Source: Apostichopus californicus
Taxonomy: Eukaryota > Echinodermata > Holothuroidea > Aspidochirotida > Stichopodidae
Direction: 5' to 3'
Length of the DNA stretch: 35,571 bases
Assembly: GCA_020650975.1 (NCBI GenBank)
Contig: JAIPMN010007810.1
Coordinates: 1-35,571, forward strand
Under the pieces are notes generated by a model. The model did not search any database. It was not told the origin of the DNA and saw nothing but the letters and a program-made list of their open reading frames with translations. The position numbers were made by a program, and so were the translations under genes. This document shows positions 1 to 11,628 of this stretch, piece by piece; the stretch's first letter is position 1; each line of letters opens with the position of its first letter.

Positions 1-240
1 TATCTTACAGACTTGCGTACATGTGCACGTCCATATCCACGTCATGTGTGTGCGCATCTATGTCCGTGTCGATGTTCACGCATACACTCATGTCCACGTG
101 CATGTCCACATTACTTTCCATATCCATGTCCACGTCAATATGTTTGTCCACATTAACGTCCACGTCATGTCCACGGTTAGGTCTATGATGATGTATACGC
201 GAATCTAATGTCGATATCCAGATAAGACTATGTCCATATC
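1..240. repeat. degenerate minisatellite of TGTCCACGTC-like words
   Basis: The first 240 bases are built from loosely repeated 6- to 12-base words such as 'tgtccacgtc', 'catgtccaca' and 'atatccatgtcc'. There is no fixed period. An open frame through it reads as a His/Val-rich string (HVHVHV...), as expected from such a repeat, so I do not call a gene. The array may begin before the window. Confidence 0.6.
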
Positions 241-501
241 CATGTCATGGAAAAGTAAGCGCATAATCATACTCTTCCACAATGCTGACTTCCGTAGATT
301 CTCTTTGTTGGCCGATTTTTATGTAAGTAACGGCATAGAAACTAAGTACTCTTCTACGCACCTCGAGTAACGCCTCCCTCGTCCCTATCCCTACGCTTCA
401 AATAGGTTTAAACTGATCCCTTTTTGCAAAAAAAGGTAGTATTCCATTTTTTGAGCATAGATTTCTGTCTGAAGAATGGTTTACTTCATATTGATTTTCA
501 G

Positions 502-3500
502 GACGAGACTTCTTCAAGACTGATATCCATGATATTGGTACATACAAATGGATCTTCCCTGAAATAGTCCACAAAAGTTTCTACTTTGAGTTTGCTGTCA
601 AGGCCGGACGAGATGCCAGCATTGTGTTCTCTCCTGAAAACGAATACGTAGATGATATCTACGAAATCAGTAAGTCAATCCTTTTGCGTCGTTTGACCAG
701 CGTCGTTTGACCAAGGCGTTACAATGGGCGGTTAATTAAAATTGGGTCCCCATGTCCAGGGACCCCAAAAGTTGGTTAGCCAACGGATCACAACAGATAG
801 TCTACGTAAGATAGCAAGACAACTCAGTTGTGGTTCTTATTTATACGGTTTTATATCAGTGTAGTTTAGATGAAGTAGGCCCTCACTCTTGAACCGGGGC
901 CCTTGAAACCGCACTTACGCCACAACGTTTGGCGGCTGCATTTGCGGGCAGATTTCTTGACTACTGGTTGGCCCTGACAAATAAAAACTAAACACTGACT
1001 TGTGTTGATACTGCAGTACCAGAGATCATAAGACAACGTTTAACACCTTTGGTTCTAAAAGGCAGAAAGGCGCCTATTGCGAGTGTTGGTGTGACCCGGG
1101 ATATGTTATAGAGAAGGCTATTTAACAAAAGAGATTATTTTTGATGTCGTTTTTACCTTCAATGACAACGCTTTTTGTTTTACTGCTGAGCCCTCAATAT
1201 TACTCTACTGAGCCCACAATAGTACGCTCAATAGTAGGCCTATGGTTGTGTATCCATCTCACACATCCCTGTTTCGACAATCAGTGTTTACTATGCTTGA
1301 ACGTTCAGTGTTTCCCAAGTCAACTTACTGCTTTTCTTTCTTGTTTTTGCCTGTAATTTGCCACAGTTATCGGAGCATCCGATAACCTCTTCGTGTGTAT
1401 CAGACGTAAGAAGGACGATGACCCTATCGTTGATGAACTTGCATTGGACATTGTTAACAAAGAGTAAGTCAAGAAATAAATAATAAAACAAATATTCTGC
1501 ATGCGGTTGCAAATTTCTAGCCAAAATTACGAAACTGACCCTAAAGTTAAGCAATAAATCAATGATACTTAGAGAGGTTTTAATGAATAAAACTCCCTTA
1601 AAGTTGATAAAAAAAGAAGGTTCAGGCTTTTCCCGTTTATTATTTACCACATGCAAGCAGCAAACAGCACATCGAAAGTCCTACTTTTTGCTTCAATCGT
1701 GACCAGCAAGCTCAAGCATATTATAACGTAATTATAGTTTAACAAATATTCGAAAAGACCAAAGCCTTCTGTCAATTCAGAACGTCCGACGAGACCTCTT
1801 GCTGTTTCACTTCTCACGCAGTTATATAGCTACTCACCTCCCCTGCCCTCCTCACCAGATGTAAATGGTCATCATTAAACCACATTAGCTACCCACCTCA
1901 CTTAAGGGTTAACGTTTGATCAATTCTCTCATATTTTTTTGAGCTGATGTTTCAATTCCATTTTTCCAGTGAATATCGATACTTCTGGGTAAGTTACGAC
2001 TACAGCGACGACGGAAGTGTTCTTAAAGTCGGCCGTTATTCCGAAGAAGAGCCAGTAGCTGTTTTCGAAGACAGTGACCCACTTGAGGTTAAATACTTCG
2101 GAGTCACGAGTTATGAATGCAAATCTTGGTGGAAATTCTACTTGCTATGCCCAGGTAAGATGTTACTTCAATTGTCAAGTAATAATGTCTCTCCCGTATA
2201 ACTCTTCTGCGCTATCATGTACACTCCTGTGATTGGTGGATGCTAATTGTCTCATATTTTAAATGTTCTAGTAGGCCTATCGCTATTTGAAGACAATACG
2301 CCAATCATACTACACAGTGGTATGCATAAAAAACAGAACAATATTTCATTGTCTTACGTGTAATAATGATTATTAAAATGATTGATTTTAATGATAATGG
2401 TGAGGATGCTACGCTTTATCTCTCCGCTAATTGGCTCAATGATCATGTATTGAAATAATAGATTCTTTTACACTAGATTATGAAACACTTGTGCTTTTTG
2501 GAAACACTGTTAATTTCTTTATCGCGTGAGAAATTTATACAGTATGTCGTGAGTGAGCTGTGTGTTTTGTCTACCCTGCAATATTTAGTATGTATACATT
2601 TTCCACTAGCTTTAAACTAGCTTTAAGCCAAATAACTGCGATACCAACTGCGCAATGATACTTTCCGCATATTAGAGGCATTATATTAATATTGTCATAG
2701 ACCAAATATTATAACAAGCTGAGGCTCTTCGAATTTTCTTTTTCTATATAACCCCCCTGTGTTTTAGCTTGACGTTGTACCAAGGAGCTGCTATGTAGAA
2801 GATCCGTCACCCTGCTATTAAAAGCATCCTTGTTAGACGGTACTTGCAACAGACACAGACACACAGTATTTCAGTTAAATTCAAATCCACCTTTTTTTCG
2901 ATACCACCGTTCAGGACGATAACATATAAACTGACATTACATCCGTCATTTTCTTTCCAGATTACCAATACGTTTGTGAGCACGAACAATTCCACCTTCA
3001 CTGTGATTTGGGATTGGTTGCCGTTGACTATGCCCTTTACGGTCGTAGAAACAACTTCTATTGCTCAGTAAATGGACTTTCGGTAAGTATAAATTATTCA
3101 AATATTATTTAGAAGCAATAGTAAGTAGCTTCAAATGAATGAGTAGCGAAAATAATTACAATTTGATCACCTTAAAATCGGTCAATTAAGGCCTAAGCAA
3201 TATAATTTCTGCGACCTCAGATCACCTTTTACGAAAGAGGCAACAGCTGATACTCTCATATAATATGGTAAGCTAAACATATTTGATAAATTGATTGGCC
3301 TTATTTTACCTAGTTTTAAATCTGCTTTTAAAAACTCCGTTTATCCGACCTTCCATCTATTTGCATTCCTTTGTTTCGTCATTAACCAATTTATAGGCTG
3401 ACAGCCTCAACTGCGGAAACCCAGACGACAACTTACTCCGCATCCAGGAAGCCTGCAGAGGCAAACAAGATTGTTACATCGACGCAAAGAATGAGTTTTT

Positions 3501-3567
3501 CGACGATCCATGCGTTGGCACCTACAAGTATCTTCAGATCAGCTATTCTTGCTGTATCTGTAATTAG
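502..3567 (+). CDS. secreted FAMeT-domain / SUEL lectin-domain protein (5 exons, 5' partial)
   Basis: Five exons join in frame with consensus GT..AG borders: 502-669, 1367-1463, 1970-2154, 2961-3082 and 3397-3567 (stop TAG). They give about 246 residues. Residues 1 to about 150 (DFFKTDIHDIGTYKW... to ...WWKFYLLCP) match the farnesoic acid O-methyltransferase-like domain, with the typical core 'IIGASDNLFVCIRRKK', 'YRYFWVSYD' and 'VKYFGVTSYE'. Despite the name, the domain is a beta-sandwich module and not a proven methyltransferase. Residues from about 150 to the end form a SUEL/galactose-binding lectin domain, with the family motifs YGR, eight or nine cysteines, DPC and GTYKYLQISYSC. The first intron here is phase 1, so an upstream exon, probably carrying a signal peptide, is missing and lies before the window or was not seen. 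The likely role is carbohydrate binding outside the cell, for example in immunity or egg and mucus coats; this is inference. Introns 1 to 4 hold no recognisable element. Confidence 0.88.
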
Positions 3568-4198
3568 AACCCTTAGACAACACGTAGTATTATACTCACT
3601 AGTGTAGCAACACATAGCCTAACGTAATGTGAATGTAGCATCATGTAAGCTCAGAGTAGCAGCTTCCCTGCCAAATGTTTTGATGGTTAATATAATTTAT
3701 ACTATTCGTAGTCATGTAAACATCAGCGAGATGAATGATTAAAGTAACAACAGATTAGTTACACAAACAGACCAACTGCAGCTAAATTGTAATCTCGTGA
3801 TGAAATGTACACCATGTTTGTAAAATGTAACTTATAATTGTGGTATACATATAGGCTAACAGTTTGCACTCCGTAGATACTACATGTAGGCACTATATCC
3901 TTTTTGTTATGGAAGTATTTCGTATAGTTATATAAATACTCTGCCATACACGAATACTTTCTACCACAGTTCTAACATATTTGTAGAATAGACCAACTAT
4001 TTCTGGTTTTCCCTATATGTAGTCTGAAAGCTCCTAACACGCGAAGATATCTATACCCTGTAGCCTAATGCATATTTAACTTTATGACATTGCTTTATTT
4101 GTCAATAGAGAATTGAACAAGACAATATAATGAAATAGCTAAATTAATCTGATGTAGTGTTATGTTTCTTTTTAACAGTCCTTGTCATTTTACCAAGA

Positions 4199-4204
4199 AA
4201 TAAA
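4199..4204 (+). promoter_or_regulatory. possible poly(A) signal AATAAA of the lectin gene
   Basis: A canonical AATAAA lies about 630 bases after the lectin-gene stop codon, in AT-rich sequence, and is followed within about 25 bases by the T-rich stretch 'gttcttcatttttct'. No better signal was noticed closer to the stop. The link to this transcript is inferred from position only. Confidence 0.4.
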
Positions 4205-4380
4205 ACTATATGCCTAGTGTTCTTCATTTTTCTACTGAATTTACGTTCTATGATAGGTTCGTCACATGGTTAACTTTTAACCTAAGTTTTGGTCATATTA
4301 GTAAATACCCCGATCCAGCTACAGAATAAACACATCCGGGTATTTGTCAACCTGTTTATGTAGGCTATGCGTAAGGCCAA

Positions 4381-4866
4381 CCAATGTACATGGCTTGATT
4401 AGTTTGTTCTGTGAATAAGAGACGATCGTTAATCAGTATAAACTGAAGTGTGTTATAACACCGTTACACATGTTAAACCTGTCAGCAGAAGCTAGTGTGC
4501 ACCCAATGTACATGGCTTGATCAGTTTGTACTTAGAATATGAGACAACCGTTAATCAGTATAAACTGAAGTGTGTTGTAACACCTTTACACATGTTAAAC
4601 CTGTCAGCAGACGCTACTGTGCACCCAATGTACATGGCTTGATCAGTTTGTACTGTGAATATGAGACAACCGTTAATCAGTATAAACTGAAGTGTGTAAT
4701 AACAACGTAACACATGTTAAACCTGTCAGCAGATGCTACTGTGCACCCAATGTACATGGCGTGATTAGTTTGTACTGTGAATAAGAGACGACCGTTAATC
4801 AGTATAAACTGAAGTGTGTTATAATACCGTAACACATGATAGACCTGTCAGCAGATGCTACTGTGG
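4381..4866. repeat. tandem repeat, 4 copies of a 122-bp unit
   Basis: The phrase 'ccaatgtacatggc' starts at 4381, 4503, 4625 and 4747, exactly 122 bases apart each time. The units are highly alike, differing by a few substitutions each, and share 'gttaatcagtataaactg' and 'aacctgtcagcag'. The last unit ends near 4866. There is no open frame across units. The even period and high identity indicate a recent satellite-like expansion. From here to about 5490 I see no gene or further repeat. Confidence 0.9.
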
Positions 4867-5700
4867 ACAAATGACTAACAGACGAAATCATTACTCAAAT
4901 GATGTTTCAAGTAACGACTGGGAATGAGTCTAAACAACTGTCACTATTGTTGACTAGTAATTATACTTTATAAAGATGATTCAAAGCGTTCTGCAGTAAA
5001 GTTTCATCCACTTTCTGTTAAACTGTGAACGAAATTATTGTCGAAACCTTTAAAGTAGTCTGGTTAGTCCAGTCAATCATTATACATATAGGATTTTCTG
5101 TTTAGTATTTTCTGTTTGTAAGTCCTCCGTAGCAACTGGTCATTAATGTAACACATGTTAATAAATTATAACACACATCAGTTGAAACCGGTTAACGGGT
5201 ACTAACCTTTACCAGTTTTAAGTGATAAAGCCATGAGAATCGGATGGTACGGCATATAATCTGGATTCTAGGTATAGGTTTAGGGGCAGTCTACTTTTTG
5301 TCGATATAATTAAATGCCAGGAACGAAGCTTATTTCCACACTTAGTGGTACTTATAATTGGCGGAACATTCCCGAAAAACATACATTGTAAAGCGTGCCA
5401 GAAAAGAAGCCGCAGTGGCTTTACACTGTAACAAAATTTACACTTAACACTGTAACAAATTTAACAAGAAAATAAGCCTCATTGAGGCCATGGTTTCACT
5501 GAACGTTGAACATCATGCAACCCAGTCTAATAGACGTGAGCCCTACATTGCAAGACACCTCTCTTCCCCTATAACTATCTTTAATACATTGTAGCAACCT
5601 ATATATATATGCCAATGTCCCGAAACGGGCAACATACCAAAGAATGATGATGAGAACAGTATACAATAAACAAAAAAACCACAATTACAGCAAAAAAATA
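4867..5700. other. intergenic stretch with no recognised feature
   Basis: AT-rich sequence between the 122-bp satellite and the LINE. Only short open frames occur, without recognisable domains. A small palindromic patch near 5140-5215 ('gtaacacatgttaata', 'aaccggttaac') may be the edge of an unrecognised repeat. Part of the right side could be the 3' tail of the LINE that follows. Confidence 0.4.
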
Positions 5701-6841
5701 GCTTAGGTTTTACTGGTGTCGTCTCTGTCTCTTCTTGACGTATTCCTCTCTCTTGCACTGATCCATCTTGACAGCCGTGCCCAAGGTCGTTCGACGCCAG
5801 CCTGATCTGTCATTGACCACTTTGCTCCATGTGTGAAGGACATCACCATTTTTCAATAAATCCTTCAATGTGTCTTTATATCGGAGCAGTGGTCGACCCA
5901 CCCTACGCTTTCCGACACCAAGTTCTCCATAAAGAAGTTTTTTGACAGGACGGTCGTCTGGCATGCGAGCGACGTGGCCTAACCACCGATAACGGTTGCG
6001 AGTAAGGACAGCTTCGATGTCCTCAGATGTGGCCAGATCCAACACTTCATCATTAGTAACAAAGTCATCCCACTTGATCTTCAAGATAGATCTCAGATGC
6101 CGTTGTTGAATTGTTCTCAACTGTCTGATGTTGTCCCTGACTCACTGCCATACAGTAATATTGGTATGACACACTGATTGTATACCATTAGTTTAGTCTC
6201 TGTTGTCAGGTCTCTGCAGTTGAAGACTCTGCCACGTAGCCTTCCAACGGCATATGATGCAGCTTGTATCCGTGTGAGAATTTCCTCGTCCATCATGCAA
6301 TTACTTGAGACATAGCTACCCAGGTACTTGAAATGATCAACTCTGGTCAGCTTCTGTTCAGAAACGTAGAAGTCAGCTTGTTCGCCAGTGCTCATGGTTT
6401 CAGTCTTATTGATGTTGATGCGTAGGCCCATTTTTGAGGAAAGTTTGTTGTAGACAGACAGCAGGTGCTGAAGACCCGAAGCAGAGCTGCTGAAAATTGC
6501 TATGCCAGCTGCATCTTGTGCCTCTCTGAAATAGGCTGTAGTGATTTTTGTGCTGGCTCTCAGATGTCTAAGGTCAAATAAATCTCCATCATACCTGAAG
6601 CGAATCTTGATGCCGTAGGATTGGTTGGTGTCACGGAATGCCAGATATAGCAACACAGCAGCATATATTCCAAAAAGTGTGGGTGCCAGTTTGCATCCTT
6701 GCTCACTCCGCTGTCATACTTTATAGGTCTAGATAACTCTCCATCAACTATTAGCCTGGCCTTCATGTCCGAATAAAGCTTCTTGATCATCCGAACGAAT
6801 TTAGGATCTAATTGGGGTAAATGGAGGGTATTTGGACGCAA
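5700..6841 (-). mobile_element. 5'-truncated LINE: reverse transcriptase C-terminal half (broken)
   Basis: On the minus strand, three overlapping frames carry consecutive pieces of a non-LTR retrotransposon endonuclease/reverse transcriptase. From 6841 comes 'LDPKFVRMIKKLYSDMKARL...GELSRPI' (palm entry). From 6656 comes '...YDGDLFDLRHLRA...GLRININKTETMS...VDHFKYLGSYVSS...LMVYNQCVIPILLYGSES'. From 6120 to 5710 comes the C-terminal thumb/tail region 'LRSILKIKWDDFV...RYRWLGHVARMPDDRPVKKLLYGEL...' ending in a basic tail. The pieces change frame near 6700 and near 6120-6150, and the usual catalytic FADD/YADD box reads AQDA, so the copy is dead. The endonuclease and N-terminal RT are missing, the usual 5' truncation. 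The wording resembles RTE/CR1-type elements common in fish and invertebrates; I leave the clade open. Confidence 0.88.
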
Positions 6842-7311
6842 CTATGGAAACAGTGTTGAAGAATTTTCGACTGCTTAAGTTGCCACCGAACATGCACCCA
6901 TTACATATTTTGTATCTGTACACTAGGGTTTTGTAAAATTGTCTGCCAGTGGGGGGGGGGTGGAGGGGTGGGGGGAGGTGATATCCTGATTAATTCGAGA
7001 GGAGAGGAGAGGAGATAACTCCTCTCAAGTATACGTGGTGTCGACTTTAAGTCAGAGAGGAATTGGCAGATTAAAGAAAAGGCCCATCTGAGGACCGTTT
7101 GGTATACCGAATGAACGTTTAATATCACTACTACTGGATGGGTGGTTAGTATCTTTCAGCCCATGGGGCCATGGCCACGGGAGTCCTCACCGATCAATTG
7201 ACATTGTAGGGTACAGGTGCCACCCAACCCCCCTCCCCGTCCCCAAGTTACTATTCCTATCATGCTATTTGCACTGAATGAAGTTGCTTGGTCTGTAAAT
7301 TTGTCTCTGTA
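6842..7311. other. intergenic stretch with G-rich and GA-rich simple sequence
   Basis: Between the LINE and the next transposon there is a G-run cluster at about 6950-6980 and a (GGAGA) patch near 7000-7025. No coding evidence was found. The open frames here are proline-rich translations of the G-runs read backwards. Confidence 0.5.
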
Positions 7312-8475
7312 CACTCTAAATTCACAATGGTCAAATAGTTGACCATAGTTCATAGTCACTATGATTTGGACCACAGTGTGGTCAATATGTGGGGGTTTGA
7401 CTGAAGATATGGTCATTTGGAAACTTCCCATAATGCAAGATATCTCATTTACCGGTACCGACGGATCGTACGACTACGAGCGCTCAAAGTTTGGGCTCCA
7501 AGAATAATAACTTTACTATATAAATAGTAATACTGTACATGATTTTTCCTATTACACAGGGTAGTGAATGTGTTGTTTTCAGGTCAAGAGACCAGAGCAG
7601 GCAGTAAATTTCAGTGACTTCTGACTACTGTAGGCTTTACTGCTTTGTTCAGGTCTCTGGTCCTACACACCCTGCAGTCGCTGCCCAATGTATTTTAAAA
7701 AATCATGCATTAGGCCTAGCCCAGGCCTATATGTTATAATATGTACCGTACCATAGCCTACTGTAAGGGTTCATACTTGGAGTTGGAAAGGCTGAAATCT
7801 TCCCTCGGATTTCATTTTTATGCCACCCTTTCAAATAAATGTTGGTAAGATTAGAAAATAGAAACACTGAAGATCACTGGGGGCCTATGGGTACGGTTAT
7901 TGTTCTTCAGGGTGTGAACTATTCTGAACATCTAAATATGGAGTTGAATGATGCAGCAAAGTGAACATTTTTTTCAATAGGCATGGCATTAATAGTGTGT
8001 GGACTGTGGAGATATGTACAATACTGCAGCACACTGTTGAGTTCAACTAGTTCTACTTAGCGTAGGCCTAATAGTAAAGCAAATAATTATTGTTATTACT
8101 TGTATTATCCGCCATATTGCCAATGGTGCATACCTATTAGTTTGCGACAACCAATTTATGATTAGTTGCAGAATTTAGTAGGGTTTGGTACTCACTTCCC
8201 TAAATCTGATGGAACAATCTAAATCCAAGTAAATACATGATAGTGTCAGGACTTATTAACTGGTCATTAAAGTACTGTATACTATACTACTACTGTACAT
8301 GCTAATTAACGTGCAGTGAAGAATCAACACAGCCTGCACTAAATTTCCTAAATTGTCAATATTTATCCCTATTACTGACTTTTAAATATGACTTCTGTTA
8401 AAAATTTCTTCCTCGATTGAAATTCATATCAAGATTGAAGTCCTACAGACAGGTACATGTACGTTAACTGTGTAA

Positions 8476-8893
8476 TGCAAATGTTGCTTTATTTGTGATC
8501 ACCATATTCATGGAACTTCCAACAACCTCTTCCATCATCTAAGGTTAATCCATAACCTAATCAATGGAGGTTTGTTCAATCAAATTGTTACATGTGGTCA
8601 AGAAGGATGCCTTCGTACATTCAATCATACATGGAGTTTGAAAAGACATTTGAACTCGCAACACTATGGACTAATCACAGAAACAAGGAATGAAGGTCCA
8701 ATGGATCTACCGGTTGGTGGATTGCAATTTTTTTATACAGCCTCTTTACACTGTATATAATATATATTTATTCTTCCAGGAAAATCAGCCGCTGACCACT
8801 TCCTCTATCACTGATATATCCGATACTAGCGAAGATGAATCACCTGATTCACCACTGCTGCCACCACATAAGAAACCCAAATCAGCTCATTAT
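8476..8893 (+). pseudogene. C2H2 zinc-finger exons of a transposon-borne gene (remnant)
   Basis: One open frame from 8476 reads two adjacent C2H2 fingers: 'CFICDHHIHG...HHLRLIH' and 'CGQEGCLRTFNHTWSLKRHLNSQH' (C-x4-C-x12-H-x4-H in the second). It stops near 8760. A second exon with an acceptor 'attcttccag' at 8779 continues with an acidic, serine/proline-rich linker (SSITDISDTSEDESPDSPLLPPHKKPK) to a GTAAGT donor at 8894. No in-frame start codon is evident upstream of the first finger. A further frame at 8910-9069 reads 'RFAAQCRKHIKELGLLMSPW...' and may be a frameshifted continuation. Twin fingers, an acidic linker and the separate C-terminal exon at 9550 resemble multi-exon proteins I know as widespread and repetitive in fish and invertebrates; the large central domain is missing here. 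Confidence 0.6.
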
Positions 8894-9549
8894 GTAAGTA
8901 ATAGTACAAGAAGTTAGATTTGCTGCTCAATGCAGGAAGCACATTAAAGAATTGGGACTTTTGATGTCACCATGGTTCAAAATTAATGGTCTTCACCAAC
9001 AAACAATGTTGGAGGCCCGTTTCCCCCTAGTGGGCCTCTGGCCATCTACAGAAAAGTGTCAACTTGGCCAGGTACTGTAGCCGAAGTGTTCAAATTATTA
9101 AAGAAAGCACACAGTGTATACAGTACTTCATTGCTTGGTGGATTGAGCTAAAAATGCATAAAAATATTGAGTTTTGCCTGTTTTTCTGATACCACAGATA
9201 AGGAGGATTTTTGCCAGAGGAATAGAGGGTGGCTTTTTCCATGTTGGGAGTGTGCACACGTCCCCTGGGAGAGAATTTGGTCATTTTAACAATACAATAG
9301 TATGACTCGCCATAAAAGAGAATGAACTGTGTGGAACATGCCCAAGGGTGACATGCAAAATGTACTTCCTGTGTTGTGTTGAACTGCTATTAAAAAAATG
9401 CTTATATGTACAGTATTCTAAGCTGAGTGTTTATCCCCATAAGACTGGCACTATTTCTCCTGTTTGGTTCATAATACGAGGATAACCCATTGTATTTGTA
9501 AAAAAATAGTGGAACTAATCTACCTGCATACCTGGAGGCTTTCCAACAG

Positions 9550-9830
9550 CGACACGAGAAGGTGCAGCCCTCCGTCCTGGTACTAGGAACACGACAGAGA
9601 CCATCTCAGTGCTTCATCTTTATAGATGGACTTGCAATTGAGGCCAATAGTTTGTTGAAAGCAGTGGACATCTGTTTTAAGTGTTTTTATGTTCTTGATG
9701 TCCACTATCCCAAGGAGGGTTACACTACTTCGGAGTTTCTTCAAAAGTTTTTCTTTAAAGTTGGGGAAGGGAAAGGGAAGTCTGTGACATCACCTGCTGT
9801 AAGATCCCTAAGGACTTTATCGAAAAGAGG
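9550..9830 (+). pseudogene. C-terminal exon of the same transposon-borne zinc-finger gene (remnant)
   Basis: After an acceptor 'ctttccaacag' ending at 9549, an open frame reads [16 protein letters not shown], then '[20 protein letters not shown]', then '[20 protein letters not shown]' and '[15 protein letters not shown]'. The pattern of a hydrophobic 'FIFIDG' strand, a 'SLLKAVD.CFK.FYVLD..YP' helix and a 'FLQK..FKV' end recurs in the C-termini of repetitive invertebrate zinc-finger proteins of unknown function, which is recognition from memory. The frame remains open into the CATC microsatellite by chance; the real end is probably near 9830. The middle of the protein is absent between here and the zinc fingers, so the copy looks internally deleted. 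Confidence 0.55.
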
Positions 9831-9900
9831 TAGGATAGGTCATGCTACAGTTACCTGTTTGTCACTTTTTAATTCGTCCATCACCTTCAGTGTATCTGTT

Positions 9901-10007
9901 CATCCATCCATCCATCCATCCATCCATCCATCCATCCATCCATCCATCCATCCATCCATCCATCCATCCATCCATCCATCCATCCATCCATCCATCCATC
10001 CATCCAT
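9901..10007. repeat. (CATC)n tetranucleotide microsatellite, about 27 units
   Basis: An uninterrupted run of CATC repeats, about 107 bases with no interruption. It lies inside the CACT-ended transposon and just after the C-terminal gene fragment. The perfect array implies recent slippage; the length is likely to vary between individuals. Confidence 0.97.
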
Positions 10008-11628
10008 GAGGTCAAAGGTCATGCATGATCTTATTGTGTAATCTTTGCTTTATTTAATATTTAAATTGCAATAGCTTGTAGAGTAGGTTGTAAGTATAGC
10101 TTACCATAGTTGTGGCATTAGTGTAGGGTAAACAAATATTATAAGGTCATCTAGAGGTCATTTTAGAAAATATTTGCATTTGCAAATTCCCTCAAAAGTA
10201 AAAGAGACATTTATGGATTTTCACCTTATTTGCTTAATATAATCACCAAAATGTGGACAATAAGATGGTTGGTTTTTTTACATCAAATGCCATCTTTGGC
10301 TCAAAATTAAAACATTAAATTGAAATATTAATAGTACCTCCAAATCCAAATCTTATGTGTAAGCTGTTCATTGTGTGATTTTTAAGTTGTTCCTCACAGA
10401 GCAACAGGGCAGTACACTCTGAGTTGAATATGGTTGGAAAAACCTTAGCCAATCAGAGCACACCGTTCTGACATCCTCAAAATAGCAGGCCGGAAATAAA
10501 TAGCCTAGCTTCCTGTTTAGTTTGGTTGTAGTGCAAGGATAAAGGTTCCTTGGGTACTCGGAATTCACCTTTCTGACACATTTGTGAGGTAGGTTTGACA
10601 AGTTAATCGAACAATAAAGAAATGCCCCATCAAGGTTGCATAAGGGGTAGGTATTAAAGACAAATGTATTTCTACATTGGAATCAGGCAGATCAATTTTT
10701 ATTCTTGGGGTCCTATTTATTTAGTCTTTAGGGGATGGGGTGCAAAATTTTCAAATGAGAGTGGGTGTCCTCAACTTTGGGAAATTTTGGATTAGATTGT
10801 GAATTTAATATGATGGGGAGGGTGCAGAAGATTCCAGGGGTGGGGTGCTTGTCTTGATGAGATTTTGGAGAGGTAACAAAAACAATTCTGTCTAGCATCG
10901 GACAAATCCAGGGTGTTGTTGTGAAATGGGGTTGTAGAAAGGTTTCTGGGATGTCTAAGGAGAGTAGGTTCCTCATCCCCCTTTGAGAAATTCATGATGT
11001 TCTTGGGCGGAGAGTGAGTTTGAAGAGGTTAAATAATATATTTCTGCTAAGTATCCTGCGGTTCTGTAATTTTCTGGGGGGGGGGGGGGAGGGGGTTGGT
11101 CGTAAAATACTTTGGGTTCTCGGTTCAGTGAATATGTTCAGCATTTTTGTGACACTTTTTTTACCACTTTGAATAGTCACTTCCCTAAAAAATTTAGTAT
11201 TAAGAGGTTGGCATGTACAGTAGTAATGATGAATAAGAAAATGTAAATATTAATCTATAAAAGTACCTTGTAATAGTACCAAAAGTATTCCAAACCATGT
11301 ATATAGAATAGGAAATGTTTCCTTGCATGTCATGTTAGCACTAAGCATTGTAGCTTTTAATGATATTTGTTCAGTTTGCTTCAATACACTCAAACACAGT
11401 TAAGCAACTCAAAAGTGTCTGTTTTCATTTGTAATATTTAAGACCATTATATGGTCAGGTTGACCATAATTTAAGTCATTTTGACCATGGACATTGTCAA
11501 TAAATCTGACCATTGTATTATGGTCAATAACCCTGACCATTGTACTATGGTCAAATTTGACCATACTTGGATCGGTGCATATTTAACCAATGGGATGGTC
11601 AAAAATTGACCATTGTGAATTTAGAGTG

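Larger units (their letters stand above)
7312..11628. mobile_element. 4.3-kb DNA transposon with CACT termini (CACTA/EnSpm-like), non-autonomous
   Basis: The ends are perfect inverted repeats of 23 bp: 7312-7334 (starting CACTCTAAATTCAC) and 11606-11628 (ending GTGAATTTAGAGTG). Similarity continues imperfectly to about 40 bp. Just inside each end lie arrays of the word TGGTCA/TGACCA: about 4 copies to 7420 on the left and about 10 copies from 11450 on the right. CACT termini with subterminal arrays of a short word are the hallmark of CACTA/EnSpm elements. The flanks are TA on both sides, or GTAC if the palindrome is counted, so the target duplication length cannot be fixed. The interior holds fragments of one multi-exon gene (separate entries) and a CATC microsatellite, but no complete transposase. 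The remaining interior (7430-8470 and 10010-11440) shows no coding signal. Confidence 0.8.

Noticed and set aside
1291-1656. 121-residue minus-strand frame over a lectin-gene exon
   Set aside because: It is antisense to the well-supported exon 1367-1463 and shows no domain.
7560-7680. Imperfect inverted repeat (gaccagag...cagtaaa / tttactg...ctctggtc) that might be a small MITE
   Set aside because: The arms need gaps of several bases to pair and no target duplication is visible. It is inside the CACT transposon and may be an internal hairpin of it.
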